Assembly (NCBI GenBank): GCA_027625915.1
Contig: JANTQA010000072.1
Span: forward strand, 682,001 to 746,000
DNA from: Anaeramoeba flamelloides
Lineage: Eukaryota > Metamonada > Anaeramoebidae
Direction of reading: 5' to 3'
DNA length: 64,000 nt
Shown here: positions 11,178 through 22,608 of the stretch, piece after piece
Layout: every line of letters starts with the position of its first letter
Numbering within the stretch: position 1 is the stretch's first letter
Made by a program: the position numbers and the translations under genes
The notes under the pieces: model-generated
Databases searched by the model: none
Seen by the model: only the letters and a program-made list of their open reading frames with translations
What the model was told of the DNA's origin: nothing

Positions 11178-12650
11178 TATCTCAAAAAAGGAAATAAATG
11201 AGAAAATTAAAAGAGCGATTACTTCGAAAACAAGAATGGTATATTTTTAGTCAATTAATTTTTGATCCTTTTTCAAAGAATAACATTACTAGTGAATGCC
11301 TTCTCTGTTAAACGTATTAAAGAATTCCTAAAGAGCATAAATCATAATAAAAAACAAAACAAAAGAACACCAATTAATTTTAAAAAGGAAAGTGAAATTT
11401 TACAAGCCAATAGAGTAGTTGTGTAATTAATAACAAACAATGTTTAAAAATACAAACAATTGCTTAATTTAAAAAATGTATTGCTTCAAAAGAAATATTT
11501 TTAGGCAATCATATCTATTGTCTAATTTGGAATATTTTAAACAATTTTATGTTATGTAAGCAAAATGATTGAAAATATTCCAAACAATTAAAAAAAATAT
11601 ATTTATAAAAAGAAAGTGTTTTGTAAAACAACAAATATACAAAAATTGATAATAAAAGAATCATTTTAAAAAATTCAAAAAAATAAAAATTTACTATTAT
11701 GTACTCAAAAATGTAAACATTTCAAATTAAAAAATTTTTTGATCAATATTCCAAATTTTAATTTTTCATTGATAAAATAATATCCAATAGATATTAAATT
11801 TATATCTCTCATAAAAGATTTATTTATTTTTCAATTATAACTAATTATTAAATTTTTTAGAATAGTTACAAAATACTCAAATAAAAAAGTTAAATAACAA
11901 AATAACAAAAAAAAAAAAAAAAAAAAAAAAACACCCAAAAGAAAAACTAATGTTTTGTAAAAAAATGATTTTAGTAAAATACATTTTTAATAAATTTTAA
12001 AAATTTTTATTACCCATAATAAAGCGAATGAAAGTTTCTCTTATCCTTTAGCTTCTTTATTATTTAAAGTTTTGATTTGTTGTAAAATTCAAAAAAAGAA
12101 AAAATTGGCAAATAATCCAATAAAATTGAGAACTTATAAAAGAAAAAAAAATTTATTTAATTAAAAATTATTAATAAATCTTAAATTTAAAAACAAAATC
12201 TTGAATAAAATTGAATTTATGGAGAATAAGTTCAATTTTATGAAATATGTTCTTTCTATTAAACAAATGATTTATTAATTGCTCAATAATTGTGGGAATT
12301 GTTCAGTTTATCTATTGATTGTGAATAAAACAATCAATTGTGTAAATTATTTTTATTTCGCAATAGAAAATATATTACATAATATTAATTTTTTATTACG
12401 CAACCACTGTTTCTTTTACACAAATCAATTATACTTTTACGAAACTACTCTAATACACAACAGAAATCGCACATGTATTTAAAAATATTAAAATTATTTT
12501 ATGCTCTTTTTAAATTCTTGTCGTTTTCAATATTACAGGCTTTTTTTAGGTACATCAAGATTTTAAAAGATTTCATAAAACAATAAAAATAGAATCTTGA
12601 ATAATGGCACATAAATATTCCAAAATAGTTAAGACAATAATTTGTTACTA

Positions 12651-12813
12651 CTGATATTTGAAATATAAACGAGGAAAATGTTCACTTCATTTTCAATTTC
12701 CTTTTTCAAATAGAGGCCACAAATTGCAATAGTCCCATGAAAATTCTATTTATAAAAGAAAAATAGGGAAAAAGAATTGAACATTTTTACCCATTTATGA
12801 TTCAAATGCCAGT
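12651..12813. mobile_element. ~165-bp MITE, copy C1
   Basis: Inverted ends: CTGATATTTGAAATATAAAC at the left and, complemented, CTGGCATTTGAATCATAAAT at the right; both arms then run on to an AATGTTCA word. The same ends occur at 40455-40625. Non-coding. Confidence 0.65.
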
Positions 12814-13469
12814 ATTTAAATACTAAAAACTTTTAATAGATTAATACAATTATTGCTATTTACCTAAGGCTTTTATTAATAAAGATTGTTGAATTATCGA
12901 GAAAATTATTTATTGAAAAACGAATTTGAAACGATAAATAAGGCACGATAAAAACTGATCTTGGAGAAGTTTTTATTTATAAAATTTTAAAAAGTTATTA
13001 AATACAAAAAAATACTATAATCTTATATAATCAATTGAGAATTCTGGGATTATAAAAAAAAAATAGAGTCAAATAGTAAAATATTTTAAAATACAGTTCA
13101 AGAGGTTTAAATACACAAATATTATAAAATAAATAAATACAAAAATATTATAAAATAGATAAATTTAATAATATTATCAAATATTAAAACTCGAAAAAAT
13201 AGATATCAACAAAAAATATATTTAATGATTTTTTCAATATTTTCAAATTTGTGCGGTATTCGTTGTGTTCTCCAATGATCAAGAAAGTAAATAACACAAT
13301 TTTGACAAGTATTTATTCAGTAATTCTTAAAATCATTTAAATTTGTTTTTAAAACTCGAATAAGAATATGAACAAAATCCCACTTAATTTATGTAGCGGA
13401 TCCTAATCTTCAGAGATTTTTCCAGATTCGCTCTCTCAATTTAATAATACCCCTAATTCAATGTTTGGT

Positions 13470-13585
13470 ATCCTGGTAGCTTTGTAGAGTCTTGTAGAGT
13501 GCTTTGGAGTGTAGTGGAATACCATGGAGTTTAGTGCGATACCATGGAGTGTTGTATAGTGTCATCAAATACTATCAAGTGTTTA
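13470..13585. repeat. imperfect minisatellite around TACCATGGAGT
   Basis: Two clear units of about 21 bp (ATACCATGGAGTTTAGTGCG and ATACCATGGAGTGTTGTATA), flanked by worn units such as TTGTAGAGTGC and TTGGAGTGTAGTGG. Richer in G than its surroundings. Confidence 0.6.
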
Positions 13586-14930
13586 CGTTTTATTATTTTT
13601 ATTATTTCATGAGAAAAACCTATTGATTCTCGGAATAAACAGAAAATTCAAGAAAACCTAATGGCAGATTTTTTTTTTTCATTTTTAGTTTTGTTAATGA
13701 TATCTACTACTGTATTAATCATAACTAAAACTCTAGAAAACCTAATGAAGATTTTAGATGATTCAAAAGAATAGATCAAAATATAGTTTTTACTCAATTT
13801 TTTATTTTTATTTTTTCATTTCTGGAAAATCTAATAACAAACAGAGTGGGTTTAGTGTTCACTAATCTAATGTAAAAAAAAAAAAAAAACACATAATTTT
13901 TAAAAGGTTAAAAAATTTTAAATATTGATACAGTGATCAAAATAATGTGTGCCCAACGACTATAATCCATGTTTCAAAATAAAATACGTGCCTTTTTTTC
14001 TTATTGTTCCATGGCAAACTTCCAATTCACTACCCAATAGTATACCTAAGTACAAATCAATTTTGAAGGTAAACTTCTGGATATTTTCAGTAAATTTTAA
14101 ATTAGGAATTGACTTTTTTCAAAAATTTTTCATGGTTTGTTGAAAATTTTTTTATTTTTTTTTGATTTTTTGATGATAAAAATTTTCTAAAAATTTTCTC
14201 TATTTTTTGAGATAAATTTTCTAATTTGATCCTTCGTTTTTCGAATTTCTTTTTTAAATAATAGAACTTTTTGAAATCAATACCATATTTAATTATGGTT
14301 TATTGTTGGTTTCTTTGATCAATCGAGTAATGTATAAGTATTCTTGAAAAAAGAAACATGTTTTTTTATTCTAAAACACGGATTAAACTTTTCTGCGCAT
14401 ATTATTTTGAAAACAGTAAATTCAAAAAAATGTTTTCAAATTTTTGGTTCAATTTCCATTTCTTTAATTTCTTTTAACGAGAAATTGTAAAAACTCCAGA
14501 AATACTCAAAAATAGAAAATATTCAAATTTTTTCAAAAAAGCCTAAAATCATTGAAAATAAACCTTTAATGAGTACTTGTTTTTGTTTTTGTTTATATTC
14601 TTTAATATTACAAATTATCAATATTTCAGGAAAATTTTTAATTTTCTTTTCAAGATCAAAAAAACAAAAATTATTTTTCAATTAAATAAAAATAATTAAT
14701 ATTTTAAAGAGTTCCTTTTTTTTTAGAACAAAATAACGAAAAAAGAGAAATTCAACTTTAAAAAATACACTTTTTAAATTCAAAAATAAAAACCACTTTT
14801 GAATCATGATTATCTAATCTAACAATCTACTTATGAGGAATTTTAATTTGAAAAATTTTGTAAAGTAATTTTTTTTTTATTTTTTTAAGGAAAATTCAAT
14901 ATATACTCTTTCAAAAACAATTAATATCAG

Positions 14931-15091
14931 AGAAAAAGTTTAGATCAGTTATGGAGGATTATTCTACATATTCTTTTTGTTCAATTTATTAAATTCGATG
15001 GTTTTGAAAACCAATTTACTTTCAAAAATAACAATCACCCAGAGTATGAGATAGATGAAAATTTTTTAAAAGATTTTGAAACATTTAAAAG
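14931..15091 (+). CDS. candidate internal exon, CH-like helix
   Basis: Between an acceptor (ATATCAG) and a poor donor (GTTTTT), one frame is open for 53 codons with ordinary amino-acid composition: KSLDQLWRIILHILF, then KFDGFENQFTFKNNN, then PEYEIDENFLKDFETF. The LDQLWRIILH stretch recalls the penultimate helix of CH domains. It could be an upstream exon of the RasGAP gene at 16.3 kb, which would make that gene IQGAP-like, or a remnant. No neighbouring exon completes a CH fold. Confidence 0.3.
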
Positions 15092-15465
15092 GTTTTTTCT
15101 TTTCATGATAAAATTAAATTGAAAAAATGCGTTTTTACACTTCTTTTAAAGAACAATCTTTATATTTTTAGGATATGGCTGAAAAAAAGTCGAATATTTT
15201 TTTTTTTTTTTCAATTTTTGAAAATATTTCATCAAACATATTTTGAAATAAATACATAGTCATTGATTCAATTGATATTAATATTTAACTTAATTTATTA
15301 TTGCCAATTAACAAAGACATCCACTAAAAAAGATGATTTTTTATGAAATGTAAAAAAAAAATCCCCTCTTTTTTGGAAATACCTTATATATATATATATC
15401 ATGATTGGAAACATTCACCATAATAAACAAAATATTTTATTTTTTTCCATTTTTTCCCTGGCTAA

Positions 15466-15745
15466 ATCCTCTTTATATTGGGAAAAAGAGTTACAAAGGA
15501 AAAAGATCAAGTGGTTACTTGCAAATACTGTGACACTGAAAAACGAAAATATGAATAACTTGAAAATAAAAATAAAAAAGTAAATTCTAAAAATAACTAA
15601 AGGTTTAAATCAAATCAGATCAAAAAAAAAAAAAAGAAATTACAACAACTTAAACAATGATCCCCAAGTGAAAATTCATGATCAATTATCAAATCAAATT
15701 AAATTCAACCAAAAGTATCATGGCTGTGATTTTGAATGTTCTTAA
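15466..15745 (+). other. coding-like pieces with a CxxC knuckle
   Basis: Two short open pieces: 15466-15558 (GKRVTKEKDQVVTCKYCDTE, then KRKYE and stop) and 15638-15745 (NNDPQVKIHDQLSN, then NQKYHGCDFECS and stop). The VTCKYC knuckle after a basic stretch resembles a BED-type zinc finger as found in some host proteins and hAT transposases. No start, clear splice sites or neighbouring domain was found, so this may be a decayed fragment. Confidence 0.2.
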
Positions 15746-15904
15746 TTAACGATAGATTTGGTTTTTTTGATTTTTTACCAATTGCTTCTTATAAACGCTT
15801 TTTAAATTTCTTTTTTTTTTTCTTTTTTCTTTTTTCCTTTCTTCTTTTCAATTGTTTGCTTTTGCTTTTTTTTGTTTTCAATTTTTGGTTTGTCTTTTCC
15901 CCAA

Positions 15905-16005
15905 ATAATCGTGAAATCTAAGATCTTACGCTTAAATTACCTTTGAGGAAATTTAAGTTATAAGGACATCTAGAGTGTAATTTACACTTCTTCCATCAAT
16001 AAATA
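15905..16005. repeat. short dispersed repeat (GTGTAATTTACAC family)
   Basis: Matches 3430-3530 over ~95 bp: TTACGCTTAAATTACC, TTTGAGGAAATTTAAG, GGACATCTAGAGTGTAATTT, ACACTTCTTC. It lies just upstream of the RasGAP reading frame. Confidence 0.7.
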
Positions 16006-16313
16006 AATAAAATAAACAAAATATTTTTCTGAAATAGATATTTGGATTAACAAGATTTCAAAAAACAATTATAAGATCCAATCCATTCTGAAATACTTAA
16101 CTTACAATATATTTTAAAAAAACTAAAAAAAATAAAATTAAAAAATACAATAAAATAAAATAGAAACAAACAAAATACTCGCCACCGAACATATTAGTTG
16201 AAAAAACATTTTTCAAAATCTTAAAATCATATAATTTCAACGAATTAGAACTTGACATCAAAACGAAATTAAAAGAGAAATTCAGAAACATTGAGACATA
16301 TGAAGAACAAAAC

Positions 16314-18197
16314 ATGCAACAATTCATTCAAGACATTTTACAGATCTGCAAGGAAAGTGAAATTATTACTGATGAGAAAAGTGATTTATCAAGGTCGATC
16401 ATTGCATTAATTGATCAATTTTTTTATTCGACTGTCTTTTTAATGGAATTAACAGATGAAATTTTAACAAAATTAATCAGATATAAAGTCTACCAAATCT
16501 CTACAAGGGACAAGGAATATGATGAATTAAGAAATACAATTTTTTTAATTCTAAATCACTTTATGCCTGGCAATTCGGATTTTTATTTAGCACAAAAGAT
16601 TGTAACAAATTTATTTGAGCAATTAGGATTCCAAGAAGAAATTAAAGATCAAAAGTTGTATGAATTAATAACTAATTGCCGAAGAGCGGCATTTGGAAGG
16701 ACCATGTATTTATTAATCCATAGATATTTAGGCTCATCGTTTTATGATCAGGTCATTCAATTTTTTGAAAAATCGAAAAAGGGAAAAGATTTCCAAGAAT
16801 TGTGGAACACCCAAATCTTACCACAGTGTAGATCTGCCTTGGAAAATTATTTAATTCGGGAAGATGCAGAAAATTTGATTTTTTCTGTCGAAAGTTCAAT
16901 CTGCAGAGAAAGAGCAGACGCGTATTCTGCGCAGCTGTTGGTATTGTTGGATTCTCTGGGTGTAATTTTACCGTTTGTGAAGGTTGGCATTATTCAAGAA
17001 GTATTAAAAAATCCTTCGCCTGGATCCTTATTTCGATCAAATGATGTCATATCAAAGATTTTAAAATTATATATGAAAATGATCGGGCCAGAATATTTAA
17101 AAAAAACCTTAAGTGGGCCACTTCAAGAAATCATTTCAAATGATCTTGATTTTGAAATCGATAAATATTTGGTTCCAGAAGAAGAAAAATACAATCAAAA
17201 TTTAAAAAATTTAAAATTTTATCTTGCAAAGATCTTGGAAAGTATTTTTAATTCAATCAAATGGATGCCTATGGAAATTAAGGTAATCTGTTCTTATTAC
17301 AGCGAAGTGACCAAGGCTAAATACCCCAAAAAGGTCTCAATCACCGTTGGTGGGTTTTTGTTTTTGAGATTCATTTGCCCCACAATAGTCGCCCCCGTGA
17401 AACTTGGCCTAGTTAAGGGGGTAGTGGATTCCCAAACAAGGAGAGGGCTGATGTTAATTTCTTCAATAATCCAATCAATGTCAAACGAACTTTTCTTTAA
17501 GGAAACCAGAGAATACATGATGCCCATGAATGAAGATATTAAAAAATATTTACCACAATGTAGAGAATTTTTATCTAAGGCGGCAAACCCCAAAAATGTC
17601 GAGATGAAACCAATATTAAAGCCCTTTTCAATAAACTGGAAATCTTATACTCGGGGGCCAATACAAGACATTTACGTACACGAATTCTTTCGGCCTACAG
17701 AAATGGAATCAATAAATCCAGATTTATTTGGCGCCAATTTGCTACTCGATACCAAGAAATGGATACCAATGGATCTTTCAACAATCGGCTTATCTTATTT
17801 CAATTGCATATACAACAGACTAGACCAATTCGTTGATGTTGTTAGTAATTTAACTAAAACAGTTAATCAAGTCGAAGTTTTAACCCAAACGATCAATCAG
17901 TCAAACGGCTGGTTAGGTAACCAGAAAAAAAAAAGCTCAAAAAAATCAAACAAAAAGAAACAGGAAAAAGACATTAAGAAAAATGAGATTGAGATTGATA
18001 ACATGAAAAAAAATGAGAAGGGTGATAATAACGAGAATGTTAATAACAATAATAAAGGGAAAAGTCCCAAAAGTCCCAAAAACCCCAAAAGTCCCAAAAG
18101 TCCCAAAAGCCCCAAAAGTCCCAAAATCGCTATCAGTGCTAAAAAATCTAATAAAAAAAAGAAAAAAAAATCAAAAAGTAAAAAGAAAAAAAAATAA
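16314..18197 (+). CDS. RasGAP-domain protein with SPK/Lys tail
   Basis: Speeds GTP hydrolysis on Ras-type GTPases. 627 aa from the only in-frame ATG. The RasGAP domain spans ~190-425: the arginine-finger motif is LFRSNDVISK (Arg241) and the FLR motif is GGFLFLRFICPTIVAP (~346-361), both key to Ras binding and catalysis. Residues 1-190 are helical with no named domain. After ~540 comes a low-complexity tail: Lys/Ser, Asn runs, then repeated SPK units (18061-18122) and a final Lys cluster that may bind acidic partners such as microtubules, membranes or DNA. The frame stays open upstream to a TAG at ~16161 without any Met, and the extension (FNELELDIKTKLKEKF) looks coding. So either M16314 is the start, or this is the last exon of a longer gene. 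AATAAA follows at ~18310. Confidence 0.9.
   Translation: MQQFIQDILQICKESEIITDEKSDLSRSIIALIDQFFYSTVFLMELTDEILTKLIRYKVYQISTRDKEYDELRNTIFLILNHFMPGNSDFYLAQKIVTNLFEQLGFQEEIKDQKLYELITNCRRAAFGRTMYLLIHRYLGSSFYDQVIQFFEKSKKGKDFQELWNTQILPQCRSALENYLIREDAENLIFSVESSICRERADAYSAQLLVLLDSLGVILPFVKVGIIQEVLKNPSPGSLFRSNDVISKILKLYMKMIGPEYLKKTLSGPLQEIISNDLDFEIDKYLVPEEEKYNQNLKNLKFYLAKILESIFNSIKWMPMEIKVICSYYSEVTKAKYPKKVSITVGGFLFLRFICPTIVAPVKLGLVKGVVDSQTRRGLMLISSIIQSMSNELFFKETREYMMPMNEDIKKYLPQCREFLSKAANPKNVEMKPILKPFSINWKSYTRGPIQDIYVHEFFRPTEMESINPDLFGANLLLDTKKWIPMDLSTIGLSYFNCIYNRLDQFVDVVSNLTKTVNQVEVLTQTINQSNGWLGNQKKKSSKKSNKKKQEKDIKKNEIEIDNMKKNEKGDNNENVNNNNKGKSPKSPKNPKSPKSPKSPKSPKIAISAKKSNKKKKKKSKSKKKKK
18061..18122 (+). 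repeat. coding minisatellite, SPK units
   Basis: A 9-nt unit close to AGTCCCAAA is repeated about seven times in frame, encoding Ser-Pro-Lys (one unit Asn-Pro-Lys). Short tandem coding repeats like this change length readily. The SPK unit is also a typical proline-directed kinase target. Confidence 0.85.
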
Positions 18198-18454
18198 TAA
18201 TTTTATATTGAAATGAAATTTTTTTTTTTTTTTAATTCATTCAATATTATTTAATTTGGATAAAGAAACCAAATTTATTAATTTTCACATTCCCATTCAC
18301 TAATAACTCCATAAATAAAAACCTTTTTAAAAAAATTTTGTAATTTTCTTTTTTTCACATTATATAATTCTTTACAAATGTTTTTTTTTTCTCTTTCTTC
18401 TTAGAAAATTTTTCTAAAATATTTTTTTGAATACAAATAATATTAGTTTTCTTC

Positions 18455-18945
18455 AAAACAAAAAAGAAACTTTTTGGATTTAGACACTGTTTTCAAAAAA
18501 GAAATGGAATTTAATCTATTTTCAAACATTGTCAGAAAATAAAGGAATTTTTTTCTTTGTCTTCTATTAAAAAAATAATTTTGGTTACTTGTAACAAATA
18601 TGTGTTTAATTTGTGGGAAATTGGGAGATTTGATAATCTCGCTGTTATCAATTAAACAACCTAGTAGAAAAATAAATTAAAATATTCTAAAATTACTTGA
18701 AATCTCGTTGTTGGGGTTAAATTTCTAATTAAAAAGATATCTTCATTTTGTTCTGTTAGAATTGGAAATAAGATCAAAAAAATTTTCAAACTTGACCTAA
18801 AAAATACAATGGTTTAATAAAATCTTTCAATATCAACTGATACCATCTTAAACTTTTTAAAGTTATAGTCATTTTCTAATCTGTAATTGCCTAAAATTAA
18901 ATACTTAAAGTTTAACAAATAAAAGTTTGGGTTGCAAATTAAAAT
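18455..18945. repeat. dispersed ~470-bp repeat, copy 2
   Basis: Partner of 1180-1650, same orientation, with conserved words AAAGAAATGGAATTTA, CAAACATTGTC, GGAAATAAGATC and AATTTTCAAACTT in the same order. Non-coding. Confidence 0.7.
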
Positions 18946-19789
18946 AATAATAATAATAACATCCTTGATAAAATATAGATATCATGTTATATATATAATT
19001 ATTACACAAAATTCAAAACACTCCAAAATTTTAAAAATAAAAAAAAAAAAACAAAGAAAAAGTAGTATTTAAAGAATATCTCCAATTCAAATTCCAAATA
19101 AAATAATTTTCAAAAAAAAAAAACCAAAATTTAAAGTAATTTTGAGAAATCAATTGAATTCTGTATATAGAATTTTTTTAATACAAAAGTGTTATAATAT
19201 GCCTATTATATTTGATTTTTTTGATAAAAAATAATTTTTTACCAGAAATTACTTCTATGATCCAGTATCAAGTGCAATATAAATTCGGAATTAAGAAAAG
19301 GTAAATTAAACATGTATCATAAGAATTGGTTAGAGAAATAATTTTTACTGAGTATTTAAAAATAAAAAACTAACATTTAAAGAAGGTTTATGTATAGAGT
19401 TAATCTTTAATTAAATCTGAAGAGGTTCATTCACATAACCTATCTGTAATTGAAGTTTGATAATGAATCACATAAAAAAGATAGCATGTTTAATTTTTTC
19501 TAAAAAAAGTAGACTCTATGTTTCCACGTATGTGACTAATACAAAATATAAATGATTTCTATATATAATTTGTTTCATATGATATTTAATAAGAATTTGA
19601 ATATAATTTTCTATATTTATATTTACAAAATCCAAATCTTTCAAAGATTCCTAAAAAAAAAATTTTGATAATTATTTTTTAATAATTTCACTTTGAACAA
19701 GATAATTTGGGTGTTTTATTAGTATTTTTAATTTAAGCTCTTTTTTAGTCAAAATAGACTAGTTTCATTGAAGTAATAAAACTTATTCT

Positions 19790-20375
19790 AGGAGTGTAAT
19801 TCATTATTCTTCTCAAAATAAATTTTCAATTTTTATATCAAAAATCATTTTTTCGAATTTAATCAAGTTTTTGTTTTGCGTTTTTCTTTTTTTTTTTTTT
19901 TTTCTTTCTTTCTTTTTTCTTTTTCTTTTTTTTGAAAAATTTTTCGTTTTCTTTTTCTTTGTTAAGCAAAGTTTTCTATTTCTTTTTTTTTTGATATTTA
20001 GATTTTTTCAAAAGATTGATGTTGAAAAAAAAAAGATCTTCTAAAAGACTAATAACCACAAAAAAATTGAGACTATGTAATCTCTTTTAAAATGAATTTA
20101 ATTATTCGTAAAAAATCTTGTTTTTAACTTTTTTTTCAATGAAATTTCAGATATAAAAAATATTGTAAAGCAAATTTCAAAAAATGTGACTCATTTTTTT
20201 TTTTTATTTTTTGTTTTATTTTTTTTTTAATTTTCAAAAATTCAGGTTTTTATATATAGAGAATGATTTAAAAGTGAATCATAAAATCAGATTTAATTAT
20301 TTGTTGTTCTTCATTACTAAAGGATATATTTTTTTCCGATTTAATATTTCAGGTGAGTTATAATTTTGAAAATGG
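19790..20375. mobile_element. ~600-bp MITE, copy A4 (reversed)
   Basis: Reads as the reverse complement of A1: the right edge ATATTTCAGGTGAGTTATAA with TTTTGAAAATGG corresponds to the left TIR of A1, preceded by CCTTTAGT-like and internal words in reverse order (ATTACTAAAGGATA, GATTTAAAAGTGAATCATAA). The far end is worn. Poly-T/C tract in the middle, as in the other copies. Confidence 0.7.
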
Positions 20376-21426
20376 TATTTAGATGTGAATCCTACTTAAT
20401 TTAGAGAAAACTTAATAATAAATTGTTTGAGGAAATTTAAAGAATATATAAACATTATTGGGTATACAAATAATATAAACAAACAGCCCGACCGTCAATT
20501 GCCTTAGAGTTTCTCGATTTTTTATAATTTAAGAAATTAAAAAGAAAATTTTTGAAATATCTTTTTCATTTCTAAAATTTAAAAAAACTAACAACGTGTA
20601 TTTAGAATTAAAAAGGATAGAGAAAGATCAAAGATTTTACTCAATTCTTTTCAATTCTCAGAAAGTTAACTATGTTTTTTTTTTTAATTTTAAAAATAAA
20701 AGGAAATTTTAAGAAATTTTCATTTTATTTCTTAAATTAAAAAAAATCTAACTACATAAAATATTTAATGTGGTAATGTTCTACTTCCAGCTCAAATCTA
20801 AGAAAATTTACAAATTATCTAAATAGATCTTCTTATGTTTATCATAAGAAGAAAATAAAAGTAAAATCTTGCAATTTTTACAAAAAATATTTCAACGTAG
20901 AAATAATTGAAGTTATCGATAATTTTTTATGGGGACTGTCCATTCAAATAAGAAAATAGAACAATTATATTTTAAGGAATTAATTCAATTTAATAAAAAA
21001 AAATAAAAAGAATATCTTTGATATTATTCAATCTAAAGAATCATTATTTATTTTGTCATTGATTAATAATAAAGAAAATTATGATTCTTTATTGAAATTT
21101 TTAAAAAAAAAATTAGAAATTAGGGCTGTAAGAGGAAACAAGTTTCCTCCAATTAAAATAAATAATAATAAAAAAAAATTTTTACAGGTATTTGAAATTG
21201 AAATGGGATCAAATTTCTGGTGATTACATTTTTTTCAATTATTCTCAAATCTGACTTTTATTTTAGGATTATTAGTTAATATGATATACTCCAAATAAGA
21301 GAGTAATAAAAAGGTCCAAGCAAATAAATAGAAAGAACAAATTACATCTATTTCTTTAAATTCATTCCGAGAAAAAATGAAATATAGAGACGGTTTTTTC
21401 GCATTTATTCTTCAAATACCACTTGC

Positions 21427-22184
21427 TTAAGGAATTAGCGTCACTAAGGTTTCTCAATAATCAAAGTATGTTTAAATTGGGCGTAAATGGTATTAGTACA
21501 CCATGGCTAAAATATCTCGAAGTAATCTATTTTAAATCCTATTGCACAATAAATTATTACATTTTTTTACTAAATGTTCACTATTAAAAATTTTCATTTT
21601 GGAAATTTTTTTTATTAATTCCTTTTCCAAATCTAAAAATAAAAGCCACAAAATAATAGTATTTTAGTATTTAATAATTCAGATTTAGAACTTCCAAAAG
21701 TAACTATTTTTTGAATATTTTAATTCAAAAGATTAATTATAATCATCCACATAAAAACCCAACGATTGATTAATTTTGTTTCATTTTTATAAAGATAATT
21801 GTAACATCAATATATTTCCATGATTTCAGGATAATTTGTCAAAAAAATCTATTGGTTAATTATTTAATTTTTTAAAAAAAAATGAATTTTTTACCAACTA
21901 ATCTATATTTCAGCATAAATTTAAGAAATATATTTTGCCACTTTGGAGTCTGAATATTGATAGTCCAACCTTTAAATTTGTGCCGAAATGCAGATTTTTT
22001 TCTGAAATTGTTGTGTACTTTTACTAATACATAGTTCATTTTTAATTGATGAGATCAACAAATATTACTACTTGATTAATCGATTTTTTAGAGACATTCA
22101 AACTGTGTATCACTAATGCGGGTTCGGCCCAATAACAACATACTTTGATCGTCGGCTTCTCCTTGGTAGACGCTAATCCCTTAA
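21427..22184. mobile_element. 758-bp inverted-repeat element flanked by TTAA
   Basis: The left edge reads TTAAGGAATTAGCGTC and the complement of the right edge TTAAGGGATTAGCGTC. The arms continue to match with gaps over ~75 bp (CAAAGTATGTT, ATTGGGC, ATTAGT). TTAA at both borders is the target site of piggyBac-type and a few other DNA transposons. The interior has no transposase frame, so this would be a non-autonomous copy. The family is an inference from the ends only. Confidence 0.6.
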
Positions 22185-22608
22185 CAAATATCAAAAATGA
22201 CAAGATGAATTTTTTGGTGTGTAAAAAAGTGTTATTTTTTACACAGTTTCATTATCTCTGGAGATAACGAAAGAAATTCCTTGCGAGACTGAATGGTAAT
22301 TCTTCAATAATTCGATCTCGGTGAAAATTTAAAAAAACAATTAAAAACGATTAGGCATCAATCTCAAATTTGGAACGAGAGTAACAAAGGTTTGTGTGTC
22401 AAAGATACTTTGTCATTTTTGATTTCGTTTGTGTGTTGTTTTGTTTTGGGTTATGTCCAAGAAGCAACAATTTTTTCTTTTTGGGAAATCTTTTTTTGTG
22501 GAAAAAGGAAAGCGAATAATCAACAAAAGCAAAAATATTTCAAATCAAAAAGAAAAAAAGAAAATTTTTTTTTATTATTTTTTCTTTATTTATCGATCCA
22601 AAGCAATA

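Larger units (their letters stand above)
11178..16313. other. intergenic, AT-rich, with one MITE and possible stray exons
   Basis: 5.1 kb without a firm gene. It holds a MITE at 12651-12813, a hairpin at 12313-12337 (ATTGATTGT, 7-nt loop, ACAATCAAT), an imperfect minisatellite at 13470-13585, a diverged repeat at 13360-13445, a short dispersed repeat at 15905-16005, and two coding-like stretches (14931-15091 and 15466-15745) described separately. A minus-strand peptide at 13960-14047 (GSELEVCHGTIRKKGTYFIL) looks coding-like but has no partner exon. Confidence 0.55.

Noticed and set aside
13960-14047. Minus-strand peptide GSELEVCHGTIRKKGTYFIL
   Set aside because: Attractive composition after a TTAG acceptor, but isolated; recorded only as a remark in the intergenic entry.
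22120-22185. GGTTCGGCCC string suggesting a tRNA T-arm
   Set aside because: No acceptor stem, D-arm or anticodon arm at the right spacing; it is the inner part of the right inverted repeat of the TTAA element.
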